From Actinomycetota bacterium (GTDB lineage: Bacteria > Actinomycetota > Actinomycetes > Streptosporangiales > Streptosporangiaceae): DNA of 64,000 bases. The stretch covers positions 62,001 to 126,000 of the forward strand of contig JAFAYQ010000038.1 in the NCBI GenBank assembly GCA_019240215.1. Reading direction: 5' to 3'. This document shows positions 8,548-15,623 of the stretch, piece by piece. Made by a program: the position numbers and the translations under genes. Every line of letters begins with the position of its first letter. Position 1 is the first letter of the stretch. Under the pieces are notes generated by a model. The model searched no databases and was not told where the DNA came from. It saw only the letters and a list, made by a program, of their open reading frames with translations.

Positions 8548-9962
8548 GGCTCGGCCGGGGCGCCCCGGGGGAGCAGTCGCAGCGCGGGCAGGCAGGCGGC
8601 GGTGATCGCGAGCACCACGATCACGGTGACCGTCATCGCGTGGGCGGCCGCGCCGGAGTGGAAGTACACGGTGGTGACCACGGCCGAGCCGATGCCGTTG
8701 GCCAGCTGCTGGATGGCGGTCAGCGACCCGCTGGCGCTGCCCGCCTCGTCCGCGCCGATGTCGCCCAGCGCGATGTCGTAGATCGTGCCGAAGCAGGCCC
8801 CCATGCCCAGGCCGGTCAGCAGCACGGCCGGGCTCAGCGTCCACAGGCTCAGCCCGGTCCCGGCGCTGATGACCAGGCCGAGCAGCCAGCCCGCGCCGGC
8901 CATCGTGACCAGCATCCCGATCAGGATCAGGGTCCGGCCCAGCCGCTGGGCCAGGGCCATGCAGGCGAACGCGGCGATGATGATGCCGATCGTCAGCGGC
9001 AGCAGCCCGAGCGCGGCCGCCCCGGCGCTGAAGTGCAGCGCGTCCTGCATGAACAGCGAGATCACGTAGATCAGCCCGCTGGTCACCGCGAAGAACAGCA
9101 GCCCGACGATCAGGCCCGAGGTGAACCCGCGGTTGGCCAGCAGCGACGGCTTGAGCAGCGGGCTGGCCGCGCGCCGCTGGCGCCAGCCGAACAGGCCGAA
9201 GAACACCGCGCCGAGGACCAGGCTGGCGACCGGGCCCGCGGTCCAGCCGCTGGTCGAACCCTCGATCAGCCCGAACAGCAGCCCGAACATCGCCACCGCG
9301 AGCGTGCCCGCCCCCCAGCCGTCGACCGCCACCGACCGGTCCCGCTCGACGGCCGGCAGCAGCCGCAGCGCGACCAGCACCCCGGCCGTGCCCAGCACCA
9401 CGTTGATCAGGAACACCGGCCGCCAGGACAGCCCGGCCAGGTTGGCGTTGATGATGAACCCGGCCAGGACCGGGCCGCCGACCGTGGCCAGCCCCAGCAT
9501 CGGCCCGAACAGGCCGAACGCCCGGCCCAGCATCTCGCGCGGGAACGTCTTGGTCATGATGGCCATGCCCTGCGGGATCAGCAGCGCCCCGAACGCGCCT
9601 TGCACCACCCGGGCGGCGATCAGCAGGCCGGGATCGGGGGACAGGCCCGCCACCGCCGAGGCGGCGGTGAAGCCGGTCATCCCGATCAGGAACAGCCGCC
9701 GCTGGCCGAACCGGTCCCCGAGGCGGCCGCCCACCACCAGCAGCACCCCCATGGCCAGGGCGTAGGACGAGCCCAGCCACTTGATCAGGGCCTCGCCGCC
9801 GCCGATGTCGCGGACGATCGTGGGCGCGGCGATGTTGGTCACGGTCGAATCGATCATGTCCAGTGCGTCGGCCAGCAGCACCAGGCCGAGCACCACCCAC
9901 AGCAGGGTCGTGCTCAGCGCGGGGCTTTTAGCCTCCGCCCGGGGTGTGGTTTCCGTGCTCAT
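8529..9962 (-). CDS. MFS drug-efflux transporter, DHA2 (EmrB/QacA) type
   Basis: 477 residues, about 14 hydrophobic segments. The first helix has [20 protein letters not shown], the DHA2 motif D1 region; motif A appears as [17 protein letters not shown], and motif C as [13 protein letters not shown]. The family uses the proton gradient to export hydrophobic drugs. GGGAGA lies 7-8 bases before the ATG at 9962. It is divergent from a TetR gene and separated from it by an array of four 15-bp operator units, so TetR-controlled, drug-induced efflux is likely. Confidence 0.88.
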   Translation of the reverse strand: MSTETTPRAEAKSPALSTTLLWVVLGLVLLADALDMIDSTVTNIAAPTIVRDIGGGEALIKWLGSSYALAMGVLLVVGGRLGDRFGQRRLFLIGMTGFTAASAVAGLSPDPGLLIAARVVQGAFGALLIPQGMAIMTKTFPREMLGRAFGLFGPMLGLATVGGPVLAGFIINANLAGLSWRPVFLINVVLGTAGVLVALRLLPAVERDRSVAVDGWGAGTLAVAMFGLLFGLIEGSTSGWTAGPVASLVLGAVFFGLFGWRQRRAASPLLKPSLLANRGFTSGLIVGLLFFAVTSGLIYVISLFMQDALHFSAGAAALGLLPLTIGIIIAAFACMALAQRLGRTLILIGMLVTMAGAGWLLGLVISAGTGLSLWTLSPAVLLTGLGMGACFGTIYDIALGDIGADEAGSASGSLTAIQQLANGIGSAVVTTVYFHSGAAAHAMTVTVIVVLAITAACLPALRLLPRGAPAEPQSSGA

Positions 9963-10064
9963 CGCGATCATCTCCCTCGTTGGCACCCAGCCGGACGCTC
10001 CCCGCCCGGCGGCGCCGCCACCTAACGAGCCGGCCGCCCCACTTCCGGCCGGCGTCATCACCCT

Positions 10065-10124
10065 AACGAACACGTTCGTTAAGAACAAGTTCGCGACGAA
10101 CGTGTTTGTTCCGAATGTGTTCGC
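10065..10124. promoter_or_regulatory. Array of four tandem 15-bp semi-palindromic operators
   Basis: Four consecutive 15-base units fill 10065-10124: AACGAACACGTTCGT, TAAGAACAAGTTCGC, GACGAACGTGTTTGT and TCCGAATGTGTTCGC. Each is centred on a GAAC/GTTC-type dyad, and dyad centres fall at 10072.5, 10087.5, 10102.5 and 10117.5, exactly 15 bases apart. The array ends 13 bases before the TetR start and lies upstream of the MFS gene, so it probably covers both promoters. Binding by the adjacent TetR protein is inferred. Confidence 0.85.
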
Positions 10125-10137
10125 ATAGGCTTCTCTC

Positions 10138-10821
10138 ATGAGAGTCGAGGGAGAACCGCGCAGCCGCCGCGACCGGCCGGCCAAGCCCGCGCTGACCCGG
10201 GCCGGCATCGTGGCCGCCGCCGTCGAGATCATGCGGGCCGAGGGCCTGCCCAAGGTCACCGTCCGCCGCCTGGCCACCGACCTCGACACCGGTCCGGCCT
10301 CGCTGTACGTGTACTTCCGGAACACGGCCGAGCTGCACGCCGCGATCCTCGACGAGCTGCTGGGCACGATCCCGCCGCCCGCGGCCGGCGGCGACTGGCG
10401 GGACCGGCTCGAGCGGATGCTGACCGACTACACGGTCATGCTGTTCGAGCACCCCAGCCTGGCCCGCTCGGCGCTGGTGACCCGGCCCCACGGGGGGCAT
10501 TACCTGGATCTGGTGGAGGCGATGCTGGCCCTGCTGGACGAGGGCGGGGTGCCGCCCGGGCAGACCGCCTGGGGGCTGGACCTGCTGCTCCAGTTCGGCA
10601 CCGCGACCGCCGCCGAGCAGGGCACCCGCCAGGAGTCGCTCGACGCCGACGATCAGTGGGACGCGCTGCTGGACACGGTCCAGTCCACCTCGGCCGCCAC
10701 CCACCCGCACGTGGCCGAGCTGGCCGGCCAGCTGGTGGCGGGCGCGCCCGAGCAGCGGTTGTCCTGGGGCTTCCGCGCGCTGATCAACGGCATCCTCGCC
10801 ACCCCCGTCCCGACCAGCTAG
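10138..10821 (+). CDS. TetR-family regulator of the divergent MFS exporter
   Basis: 227 residues. The N-terminal head has TRAGIVAAAVEIMRAEGLPK and the recognition helix DTGPASLYVYFRNTAELHAA (residues about 20-65). The C-terminal part resembles the TetR_C_1 class, the one found in tetracycline-type repressors (LTDYTVMLFEHPSLARSALV). The gene starts 13 bases after the operator array and reads away from the MFS gene, the classical tetR/tetA layout. Ligand unknown. Confidence 0.85.
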   Translation: MRVEGEPRSRRDRPAKPALTRAGIVAAAVEIMRAEGLPKVTVRRLATDLDTGPASLYVYFRNTAELHAAILDELLGTIPPPAAGGDWRDRLERMLTDYTVMLFEHPSLARSALVTRPHGGHYLDLVEAMLALLDEGGVPPGQTAWGLDLLLQFGTATAAEQGTRQESLDADDQWDALLDTVQSTSAATHPHVAELAGQLVAGAPEQRLSWGFRALINGILATPVPTS

Positions 10822-10831
10822 CGTGCTGGGC

Positions 10832-11482
10832 ATGGCGGTCATCCACCACACCACGCTGACCCCCGGCAGGCTGGAGCTGCTGGCCACCTGGCTGCCGGCC
10901 CAGCCCTGGTACCAGCCGCACGGCGGCCCGCCCGAGCTGGACCGGGCGGGCGGGTTCCGGCTGGACGACCCGGACGGGGCCGTCGGTCTCGAGTTCATGG
11001 TGGTGACCGACGGGCCGACCGGTGTCGCCTACCAGGTGCCGCTGACCTACCGCGGGCAGGCGCTGCCGAGTGCCAGCAGTGGCTTGATCACCACCGCCGA
11101 GCACGGGGTACTGGGCCGCCGCTGGGTCTACGACGGTGCCTGCGACCCGGTCCTGGTCGCCCAGCTCATCGCGCTGCTGCAGGGCGACGCCGAGCCCCAG
11201 GCCCAGCGGATCACCGATACTTCCGATCCCACCGTCACCACCGGGCCGCCGATCACCGGCCGCCCGCTCGACATCGTCAGCGCCGCCGCCCTGACCAGCA
11301 CCGCGGCCCAGACCGAGCTGCGGGTGCCGGTCGGTACCGGCGTGGTCACGCTGACCGTCAACCGGCTGCTGCGGCCCGGCCCCGGCCCCGGTGACACCCC
11401 TGGGGTGTCGGCCCGCTGGCAGCAGCCCGACGGCAGTCAGGCCCGCGGCGTGTTCGCTACCGCCCGCTACCAGGACCGATAG
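10832..11482 (+). CDS. Maltokinase N-terminal-cap-like protein
   Basis: About 216 residues. The sequence from MAVIHHTTLTPGRLELLATW through EFMVVTDG, VAYQVPLTYRG and GVLGRRWVYDGACDPV resembles the N-terminal cap domain of actinomycete maltokinase (Mak_N_cap) without the kinase part. Standalone cap proteins of this kind are widespread in actinomycetes and have no proven role. The ATG at 10832 fits the family start; a GTG three codons earlier is possible. The gap to the TetR gene is only 10 bases, so the two may be co-transcribed. Confidence 0.6.
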   Translation: MAVIHHTTLTPGRLELLATWLPAQPWYQPHGGPPELDRAGGFRLDDPDGAVGLEFMVVTDGPTGVAYQVPLTYRGQALPSASSGLITTAEHGVLGRRWVYDGACDPVLVAQLIALLQGDAEPQAQRITDTSDPTVTTGPPITGRPLDIVSAAALTSTAAQTELRVPVGTGVVTLTVNRLLRPGPGPGDTPGVSARWQQPDGSQARGVFATARYQDR

Positions 11483-11490
11483 CAGGGCCG

Positions 11491-11586
11491 TTACCAGGGC
11501 ACGCGGCCCTCGTCGTTGTAGAAGCCGCCGGTCGGGCCGCCCGCCGGCGCGGTCGCCAGCTGCACGGCGATCCGGGCGCCCTCGTC
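11491..11586 (-). pseudogene. Remnant: last 31 codons of a short-chain dehydrogenase/reductase
   Basis: Reading down from 11586, the frame gives DEGARIAVQLATAPAGGPTG, then GFYNDEGRVPW and a stop at 11493-11491. This is the characteristic C-terminus of SDR oxidoreductases (helix, GPTGGF, then PW end). No SDR sequence precedes it: upstream the reading changes to unrelated residues, so the Rossmann core and Tyr-Lys catalytic pair are gone. It is one of several gene fragments between 11.5 and 13 kb. Confidence 0.6.
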
Positions 11587-11745
11587 AGCGTGGTGGCCTG
11601 GAGCCAGCACAGCACCTCCCGCGCCGTCGCCGCCTTCGTCCGCGCCGCCACCACCGTCGCCCGCCGGGACGCCCTAGCATCGGGATCGGCAAGCCGGCAA
11701 TCCATCGGCTGACTGTCGGTGGCCGTCGTCAGCGTGACGGCGTGA

Positions 11746-12003
11746 GCGAACACAGCCGGCCTCGGCGGACCGTGGTCCGATCACCTGGCGGGCGGGGTAT
11801 GGGGGCTGCGACTCCGGCCACGGCAGCTGGCCGTGCGGTTAACGTATTGGTGCAAGCCCGATGGAACGATCGTGTTCTTGACGGTGTTCCGCAAGACCCG
11901 CCAGCATGAACAGAGGCAGATTGACCGGGCGGTCCGTGCCCAGCAGGTATGCGCGACTGAGCACGAACGGCCTCCGATCGAGAGCTACGAGAGGCAGGTG
12001 TGA
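11746..12003 (+). pseudogene. Headless HigB/RelE-type toxin (phage Gp49-like family)
   Basis: The frame from 11746 to the TGA at 12001-12003 reads GLGGPWSDHLAGGVWGLRLR, then QLAVRLTYWCKPDGTIVFLT and VFRKTRQHEQRQIDRAVRAQ. This is the C-terminal two thirds of a HigB/RelE toxin, an mRNA interferase fold. A stop lies immediately upstream (11743-11745) and there is no start codon before the core, so about 50 N-terminal residues are missing. Its stop overlaps the antitoxin start (TGATG), the coupling expected in an intact higBA operon. Probably inactive. Confidence 0.65.
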
Positions 12004-12311
12004 TGGCTGGTCCCCACGCTCGCTGGGTACGGCCTGAAGCCGAGCCTGACGACCCCGAGCGCATCGCGATCCGTGAGGCGTTGGCGTTCGGGAAGGCGGT
12101 CTATGACCGCCGGATCACGCTCGGCCTCGACGTGGCCGAGCTGGCCGCGCGGGCGGGCATGACGGCCGACGACATCGAGTGCATCGAAGAGGGCGGCACC
12201 GAGCCGACCATCGCGCTGCTACGGCGGCTGGCGGCGGCCCTCGACGCCGACGTGCGGCTCACCCCCGGCCATGATCTCGGCTCGGTCGGCTTCGAGGCCC
12301 ACGCTGCCTGA
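12003..12311 (+). CDS. XRE-family antitoxin of a HigBA-type module
   Basis: 102 residues. A helix-turn-helix of XRE type occupies about residues 40-90: LDVAELAARAGMTADDIECI followed by GGTEPTIALLRRLAAALDAD. The ATG at 12003 overlaps the toxin stop as TGATG, with GAGAGGCAGG just upstream. In such modules the antitoxin binds toxin and represses the operon. Here the toxin is truncated, so the antitoxin may survive as an orphan regulator. Confidence 0.78.
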   Translation: MAGPHARWVRPEAEPDDPERIAIREALAFGKAVYDRRITLGLDVAELAARAGMTADDIECIEEGGTEPTIALLRRLAAALDADVRLTPGHDLGSVGFEAHAA

Positions 12312-12681
12312 CTCGCTGGACCGGAAGCTGGACGCGATCGCCCGCCAGCCGTTCCGGGCGAAGTTCCACCTGCGCGGCCCGGACCGGGTGAAGGCCGAGC
12401 AGAGCGCCCCGGCCACGCTGCGGCTGCACGCGCGCGACCTGATCGGCCAGCGGCTGGCGTCGGCCGAGCCGTACAAGGACGGCAAGCAGACCCCTTATCG
12501 CGGGCATCCGGTGTTCGTGGCTCAGCACGCGACCGCCACCTGCTGCCGCAGCTGCCTGCTGCGGTGGCACCAGATACCCAAGGGGCGGGAGCTGACCCGT
12601 GAGGAGCGCGGCTACGTGGTGGACGTAATCTGCCGCTGGATCGAACGCGAGGTCGCCCAGCCCCCGGGCCAGAAACACTGA
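12271..12681 (+). CDS. DUF4186 family protein
   Basis: Up to 136 residues. The conserved part runs from about residue 12: RQPFRAKFHLRG, LRLHARDLIGQRL, DGKQTPYRGHPVFVAQHATA, then CCRSCLLRWHQIPKGREL and a C-terminal helix. The Cys-Cys-x-x-Cys and His positions suggest a metal site, but none is proven for DUF4186. The start is unsure: ATG 12271 overlaps the antitoxin gene by 41 bases. A purine-rich site and GTG at 12691 follow its stop and open a 21-codon frame with no recognisable content, perhaps the head of a lost gene. Confidence 0.65.
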   Translation: MISARSASRPTLPDSLDRKLDAIARQPFRAKFHLRGPDRVKAEQSAPATLRLHARDLIGQRLASAEPYKDGKQTPYRGHPVFVAQHATATCCRSCLLRWHQIPKGRELTREERGYVVDVICRWIEREVAQPPGQKH

Positions 12682-12749
12682 GGAGCTGACGTGACCAGTG
12701 CCAACCCCGGCCTCCAGGCCCGGTTCGGCCGCCACCCCCGGCCCCGGCC

Positions 12750-13013
12750 CCGGTAGCTCGTGGCCGGCCACCGGCAGCTCCCGGCGGCGCCGCCACCACG
12801 AGGCGCCGGTGTTCAGCGCGGTCCGCACCACCCAGGCGCGCGGCACCGGATGCTGACGGACCTTCCGCCAGGACCGTCAGGCGCGGGTGAACGGCTCCGC
12901 CACCTGGTCTTCGGCCAGCTGCGGGCTGCCCACGACGGCCGTCACCGCCCGCAGGCAGGCTGCCAGCTGGCCTGGAAGAACTCGGTGAACTCGGCCTGCT
13001 CGTCGTTGCTCAC
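12750..13013 (-). pseudogene. ECF (SigE-like) sigma factor, degraded N-terminal part
   Basis: From a GTG at 13013 the reading is SNDEQAEFTEFFQASWQP, then a one-base frameshift into LRAVTAVVGSPQLAEDQVAE. A TGA stands where sigma region 2 has Trp (FTRA-stop-RSWRKVRQHP). The same frame then continues as PRAWVVRTALNTGASWWRRR, the classic end of region 2 in actinomycete ECF factors. After GHELPG the similarity ends; region 4 is missing. The frameshift, the nonsense codon and the lost half make it a clear pseudogene. The remaining sequence to 13096 shows nothing recognisable. Confidence 0.72.
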
Positions 13014-13096
13014 ACCCGATTAACGCCGCCGGACCCGCCATCCGCATAGCGCCGGCCCACATTTGCGGCCGGCCAAGCCACGCCGAGCTCCGCCAG

Positions 13097-13753
13097 CTAC
13101 GCGCGCGGCCAGCCGGAAAAACGTTCGCGCAGGACGGCCACATCACCCGCCGACAGCCCGTACCGGGTGAACAATCCATCCGGCATCCGGTCCAGCTGCC
13201 GTCCCGCGTCGCTGAAATCACGATCCTCGAGCCCGGCGTCCAGCCGCCGGGCCATCGCGATCAGCTCGTCGATGGAGTACCGGTCCAGCGCCGCCGCGAT
13301 GTCGACGTAGTCGCGCGGCTCGACCCGGCTGACCAGCGCCACCGTCTTCCAGCCGGCCAGATCCTCCAGGTCGAGGACCGGGCCGACGTCCATCGTCACC
13401 GGCCCGCGCATCCGCTCGAAGTAGGCCATCTGCAGCATCGTCTGCTGGCCGCCGGGGCTGGTGATCAGCCATTCGGCCAGACCCTCGCCGATGCCCTCGA
13501 AGATGTCGCCGAGATCGTTCACGCCGTCCTGCCGGTCGGCGGTGAACCCGGCCGCCCGCAGCGCGGCCTCGACCGCGGCGGCGGCCGCCGCCACCCCGGT
13601 CTCCTGGTCGCTGAACAGGTCGACGTCCTCGGTCGGGCGGTCGATGACGCCGTGCGCGATCAGCGCGTTCCCGCCTGCCAGGGCGAAGCCGTAACGGGCC
13701 GCCACCCGCAGGGCGATGGTGGCCACCTCGCGCTGCAGCCCGCTGATCGGCAT
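13097..13753 (-). CDS. Nucleotidyltransferase, AbiEii/AbiGii toxin-like family
   Basis: 218 residues. The nucleotidyltransferase signature GGNALIAHGVIDRPTEDVDL (residues about 27-46) contains the GG and DxD elements that bind NTP and metal. Later FERMRGPVTMDVGPVLDLED and LAGWKTVALVSRVEPRDYVD match the AbiEii fold, where Lys and Asp complete the site. AbiEii proteins are toxins of phage-abortive type IV systems. The usual AbiEi antitoxin is absent; instead a 119-residue protein lies 24 bases upstream in the same direction. Whether this one is toxic is unknown. Confidence 0.75.
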   Translation of the reverse strand: MPISGLQREVATIALRVAARYGFALAGGNALIAHGVIDRPTEDVDLFSDQETGVAAAAAAVEAALRAAGFTADRQDGVNDLGDIFEGIGEGLAEWLITSPGGQQTMLQMAYFERMRGPVTMDVGPVLDLEDLAGWKTVALVSRVEPRDYVDIAAALDRYSIDELIAMARRLDAGLEDRDFSDAGRQLDRMPDGLFTRYGLSAGDVAVLRERFSGWPRA

Positions 13754-13777
13754 CAGGCGACCGAATGGACCTCTACG

Positions 13778-14137
13778 TCAGGCCACGGCAGCCGTGGCCG
13801 CGGCCCGCAGGACCGGGTGCCGGTCCTCCCAGGCGGCGCGGACGGGGCGGGGCAGGAACAGCTGCGGCCAGCGCGCGATCAGCGTGTCCCCGTCCAGTAC
13901 GGCGAGGTCCTCGAGCCGGGTGGCCTCGCGCAGCACGGTCTGGTACATCCAGTCGAGCATCCCCGGCGCGTCCAGGTCGAACGTGCGATCGGGGTGCCAG
14001 AACAGCCGCAGCGGCAACTCGACCACGCCGCTGGTGGGCCCGTGCAGCCCGGCCAGGTCGGCCGCGACCAGCGTGGACCGCCCCCGGCGCGCCTGCTGCG
14101 GCGCCCGGAGCATGGCGGTCTGCTCGATGGTCACCAC
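13778..14137 (-). CDS. Small protein paired with the AbiEii-like nucleotidyltransferase
   Basis: 119 residues, no known catalytic motif: RRGRSTLVAADLAGLHGPTS, VVELPLRLFWHPDRTFDLDA, MLDWMYQTVLREATRLEDLA, then a Trp/Pro-rich end (LFLPRPVRAAWEDRHPVL). It lies directly upstream of the nucleotidyltransferase gene with a 24-base gap, so the two are likely co-transcribed. I recall similar small genes beside AbiEii-like genes in streptomycetes, but cannot confirm this here. A partner or antitoxin role is inference from position. Confidence 0.6.
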   Translation of the reverse strand: MVTIEQTAMLRAPQQARRGRSTLVAADLAGLHGPTSGVVELPLRLFWHPDRTFDLDAPGMLDWMYQTVLREATRLEDLAVLDGDTLIARWPQLFLPRPVRAAWEDRHPVLRAAATAAVA

Positions 14138-14198
14138 TACAGGATAGCCGTTACCGTCCGCAATGGGCAGTACCGGCTCGAAAACCTGGTCGATTAGC

Positions 14199-14891
14199 TC
14201 ACTGGGCGGCCGTCAGCCCGATGTCCTCGGTGACGGTGAACGTCGCGTGGCCGAGCACCTGGGCCAGGTGGCCCTCCATCACCGGCAGGGCGTCGGCCAC
14301 GGTCACCGGGCGGCCGGCCTCGGCCGTGAGCGAGGTGACCCCGGCGTCGCTGATCCCGCAGGGCACGATCCGGCCGAACCAGTCCAGGTCGTTGTCGCAG
14401 TTGAGGGCGAAGCCGTGCATGGTCACGCCCCGGGCCACCCGGGCGCCGATCGCGCCGACCTTGCGGTCCGGACGGCCGCCGCCGGTGACCCAGGCGCCGC
14501 TGCGCCCGTCGATCCGCTCGGCCCGCACGCCGAAGTCGGCGCAGGTCCGGATCAAGGCCTCTTCCAGCGCCCGGACGTAGCCGACGACGTCGACCGGCTC
14601 GCGCAGCTTGATGATCGGGTATCCGGTCAGCTGCCCGGGACCGTGCCAGGTGATCCGGCCGCCCCGGTCCACGTCGATCACCGGCGCCCCGGCGTCGCCG
14701 AACGGCCGGTCGGACGGCTCGGTCCGCTTGCCCGCGGTGTAGACCGGCTCGTGCTCCAGCATCAGGCAGGTGTCGGGGATCTCCCCGTCCGCCCGCCGCT
14801 GGTGCACGGCCCGCTGCAGATCCCAGGCCGGTAGGTAGGGGACCGCGGCGGTCCCGAAGCCGACGTGTGCGAAGACCAGCTCATCGTTCAC
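14199..14891 (-). CDS. lipB: Octanoyltransferase (lipoate biosynthesis)
   Basis: 230 residues. LipB signatures: [18 protein letters not shown] near residue 76, [20 protein letters not shown] near 143 with the catalytic Lys, and [14 protein letters not shown] near 170 with the catalytic Cys. The enzyme moves octanoyl from acyl carrier protein to the lipoyl domain lysine of E2/GcvH proteins; LipA then adds sulfur. The E2 substrate sucB and lpdA are 30 kb away at 45-48 kb. No lipA is in the window. Confidence 0.93.
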   Translation of the reverse strand: MNDELVFAHVGFGTAAVPYLPAWDLQRAVHQRRADGEIPDTCLMLEHEPVYTAGKRTEPSDRPFGDAGAPVIDVDRGGRITWHGPGQLTGYPIIKLREPVDVVGYVRALEEALIRTCADFGVRAERIDGRSGAWVTGGGRPDRKVGAIGARVARGVTMHGFALNCDNDLDWFGRIVPCGISDAGVTSLTAEAGRPVTVADALPVMEGHLAQVLGHATFTVTEDIGLTAAQ

Positions 14892-14987
14892 TCTGCCAGA
14901 GTACGTCGCCCGCGCCCTCAGGCTGCGCTCGGCGTTTTACGGGGAGCCTCTTAGCCACTTCTTAGAGAAGAGACCTTTAATAGAAGC

Positions 14988-15623
14988 GTGATAGACGAGG
15001 CCGAGCTGCGGCAGCTGAGCCGCGAGGAGCGGCGGCACCTCGCCCGCCTGCTCGCCACCATCGACGCGCCACGGGTGCTACGGGACCGGCGGTACTCCTG
15101 GCGGCGGCGGCTGGCGCTGGTGATCGTGCTGGGTGGCTGCGTGGTGCTGGCCGTCTGGATCGGCGTGCTGGCGGTGACCCTGCCCAAGCACTTCCACGCC
15201 ACCCACTGGCGCGGCGCCTGGGTCGGGTTCGACGTCGCCCTGCTGGCCGCGTTCGCCACCACCGCCTGGGCGTCCTGGCGCCAGCGGCAGGTGCTGATCC
15301 TGACCCTGACCATCACTGGCACCCTGCTGCTGTGCGACGCCTGGTTCGACCTCATCCTCGACATCGGCACCGACGAGTTCTGGATGAGCGTGTTCACCGC
15401 CGTGGTGGCCGAGATCCCGCTGGCCCTGCTGATGTTCAACGCCGCCCGCCGCCTGCACCGCATGAGCGTCGGCATCGTGCTCCAGCTCGAAGGCATCGAC
15501 GCCCCGGTCCCGGCCCTGTGGCGCATTCCGCTGTTCGCCGAGGGCCTGGAGACCGTGCTGCCCGCCCGCTACCGCAGCGACCCCCGCGAGCAGGAGCCTC
15601 AGACCCCCGCCACCGTCGACTAA
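14988..15623 (+). CDS. Four-helix membrane protein of unknown function
   Basis: 211 residues with a basic, charged head (ELRQLSREERRHLARLLA) and four hydrophobic segments: LALVIVLGGCVVLAVWIGVL, a second around FDVALLAAFATTAWAS, LILTLTITGTLLLCDAWFDL, and FTAVVAEIPLALLMFNAA. The head and tail should face the cytosol. The GTG start lies a few bases after a -10-like TTTAAT with no Shine-Dalgarno sequence, so a leaderless message is likely. The last codon overlaps the end of the convergent FAAL gene by 4 bases. No family recognised. Confidence 0.7.
   Translation: MIDEAELRQLSREERRHLARLLATIDAPRVLRDRRYSWRRRLALVIVLGGCVVLAVWIGVLAVTLPKHFHATHWRGAWVGFDVALLAAFATTAWASWRQRQVLILTLTITGTLLLCDAWFDLILDIGTDEFWMSVFTAVVAEIPLALLMFNAARRLHRMSVGIVLQLEGIDAPVPALWRIPLFAEGLETVLPARYRSDPREQEPQTPATVD

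Noticed and set aside
7420-9900. 826-codon minus-strand frame and 759-codon plus-strand frame around add and the MFS gene
   Set aside because: Both are Arg/Gly/Pro-rich shadows of adenosine deaminase and the MFS transporter, without conserved motifs of their own.
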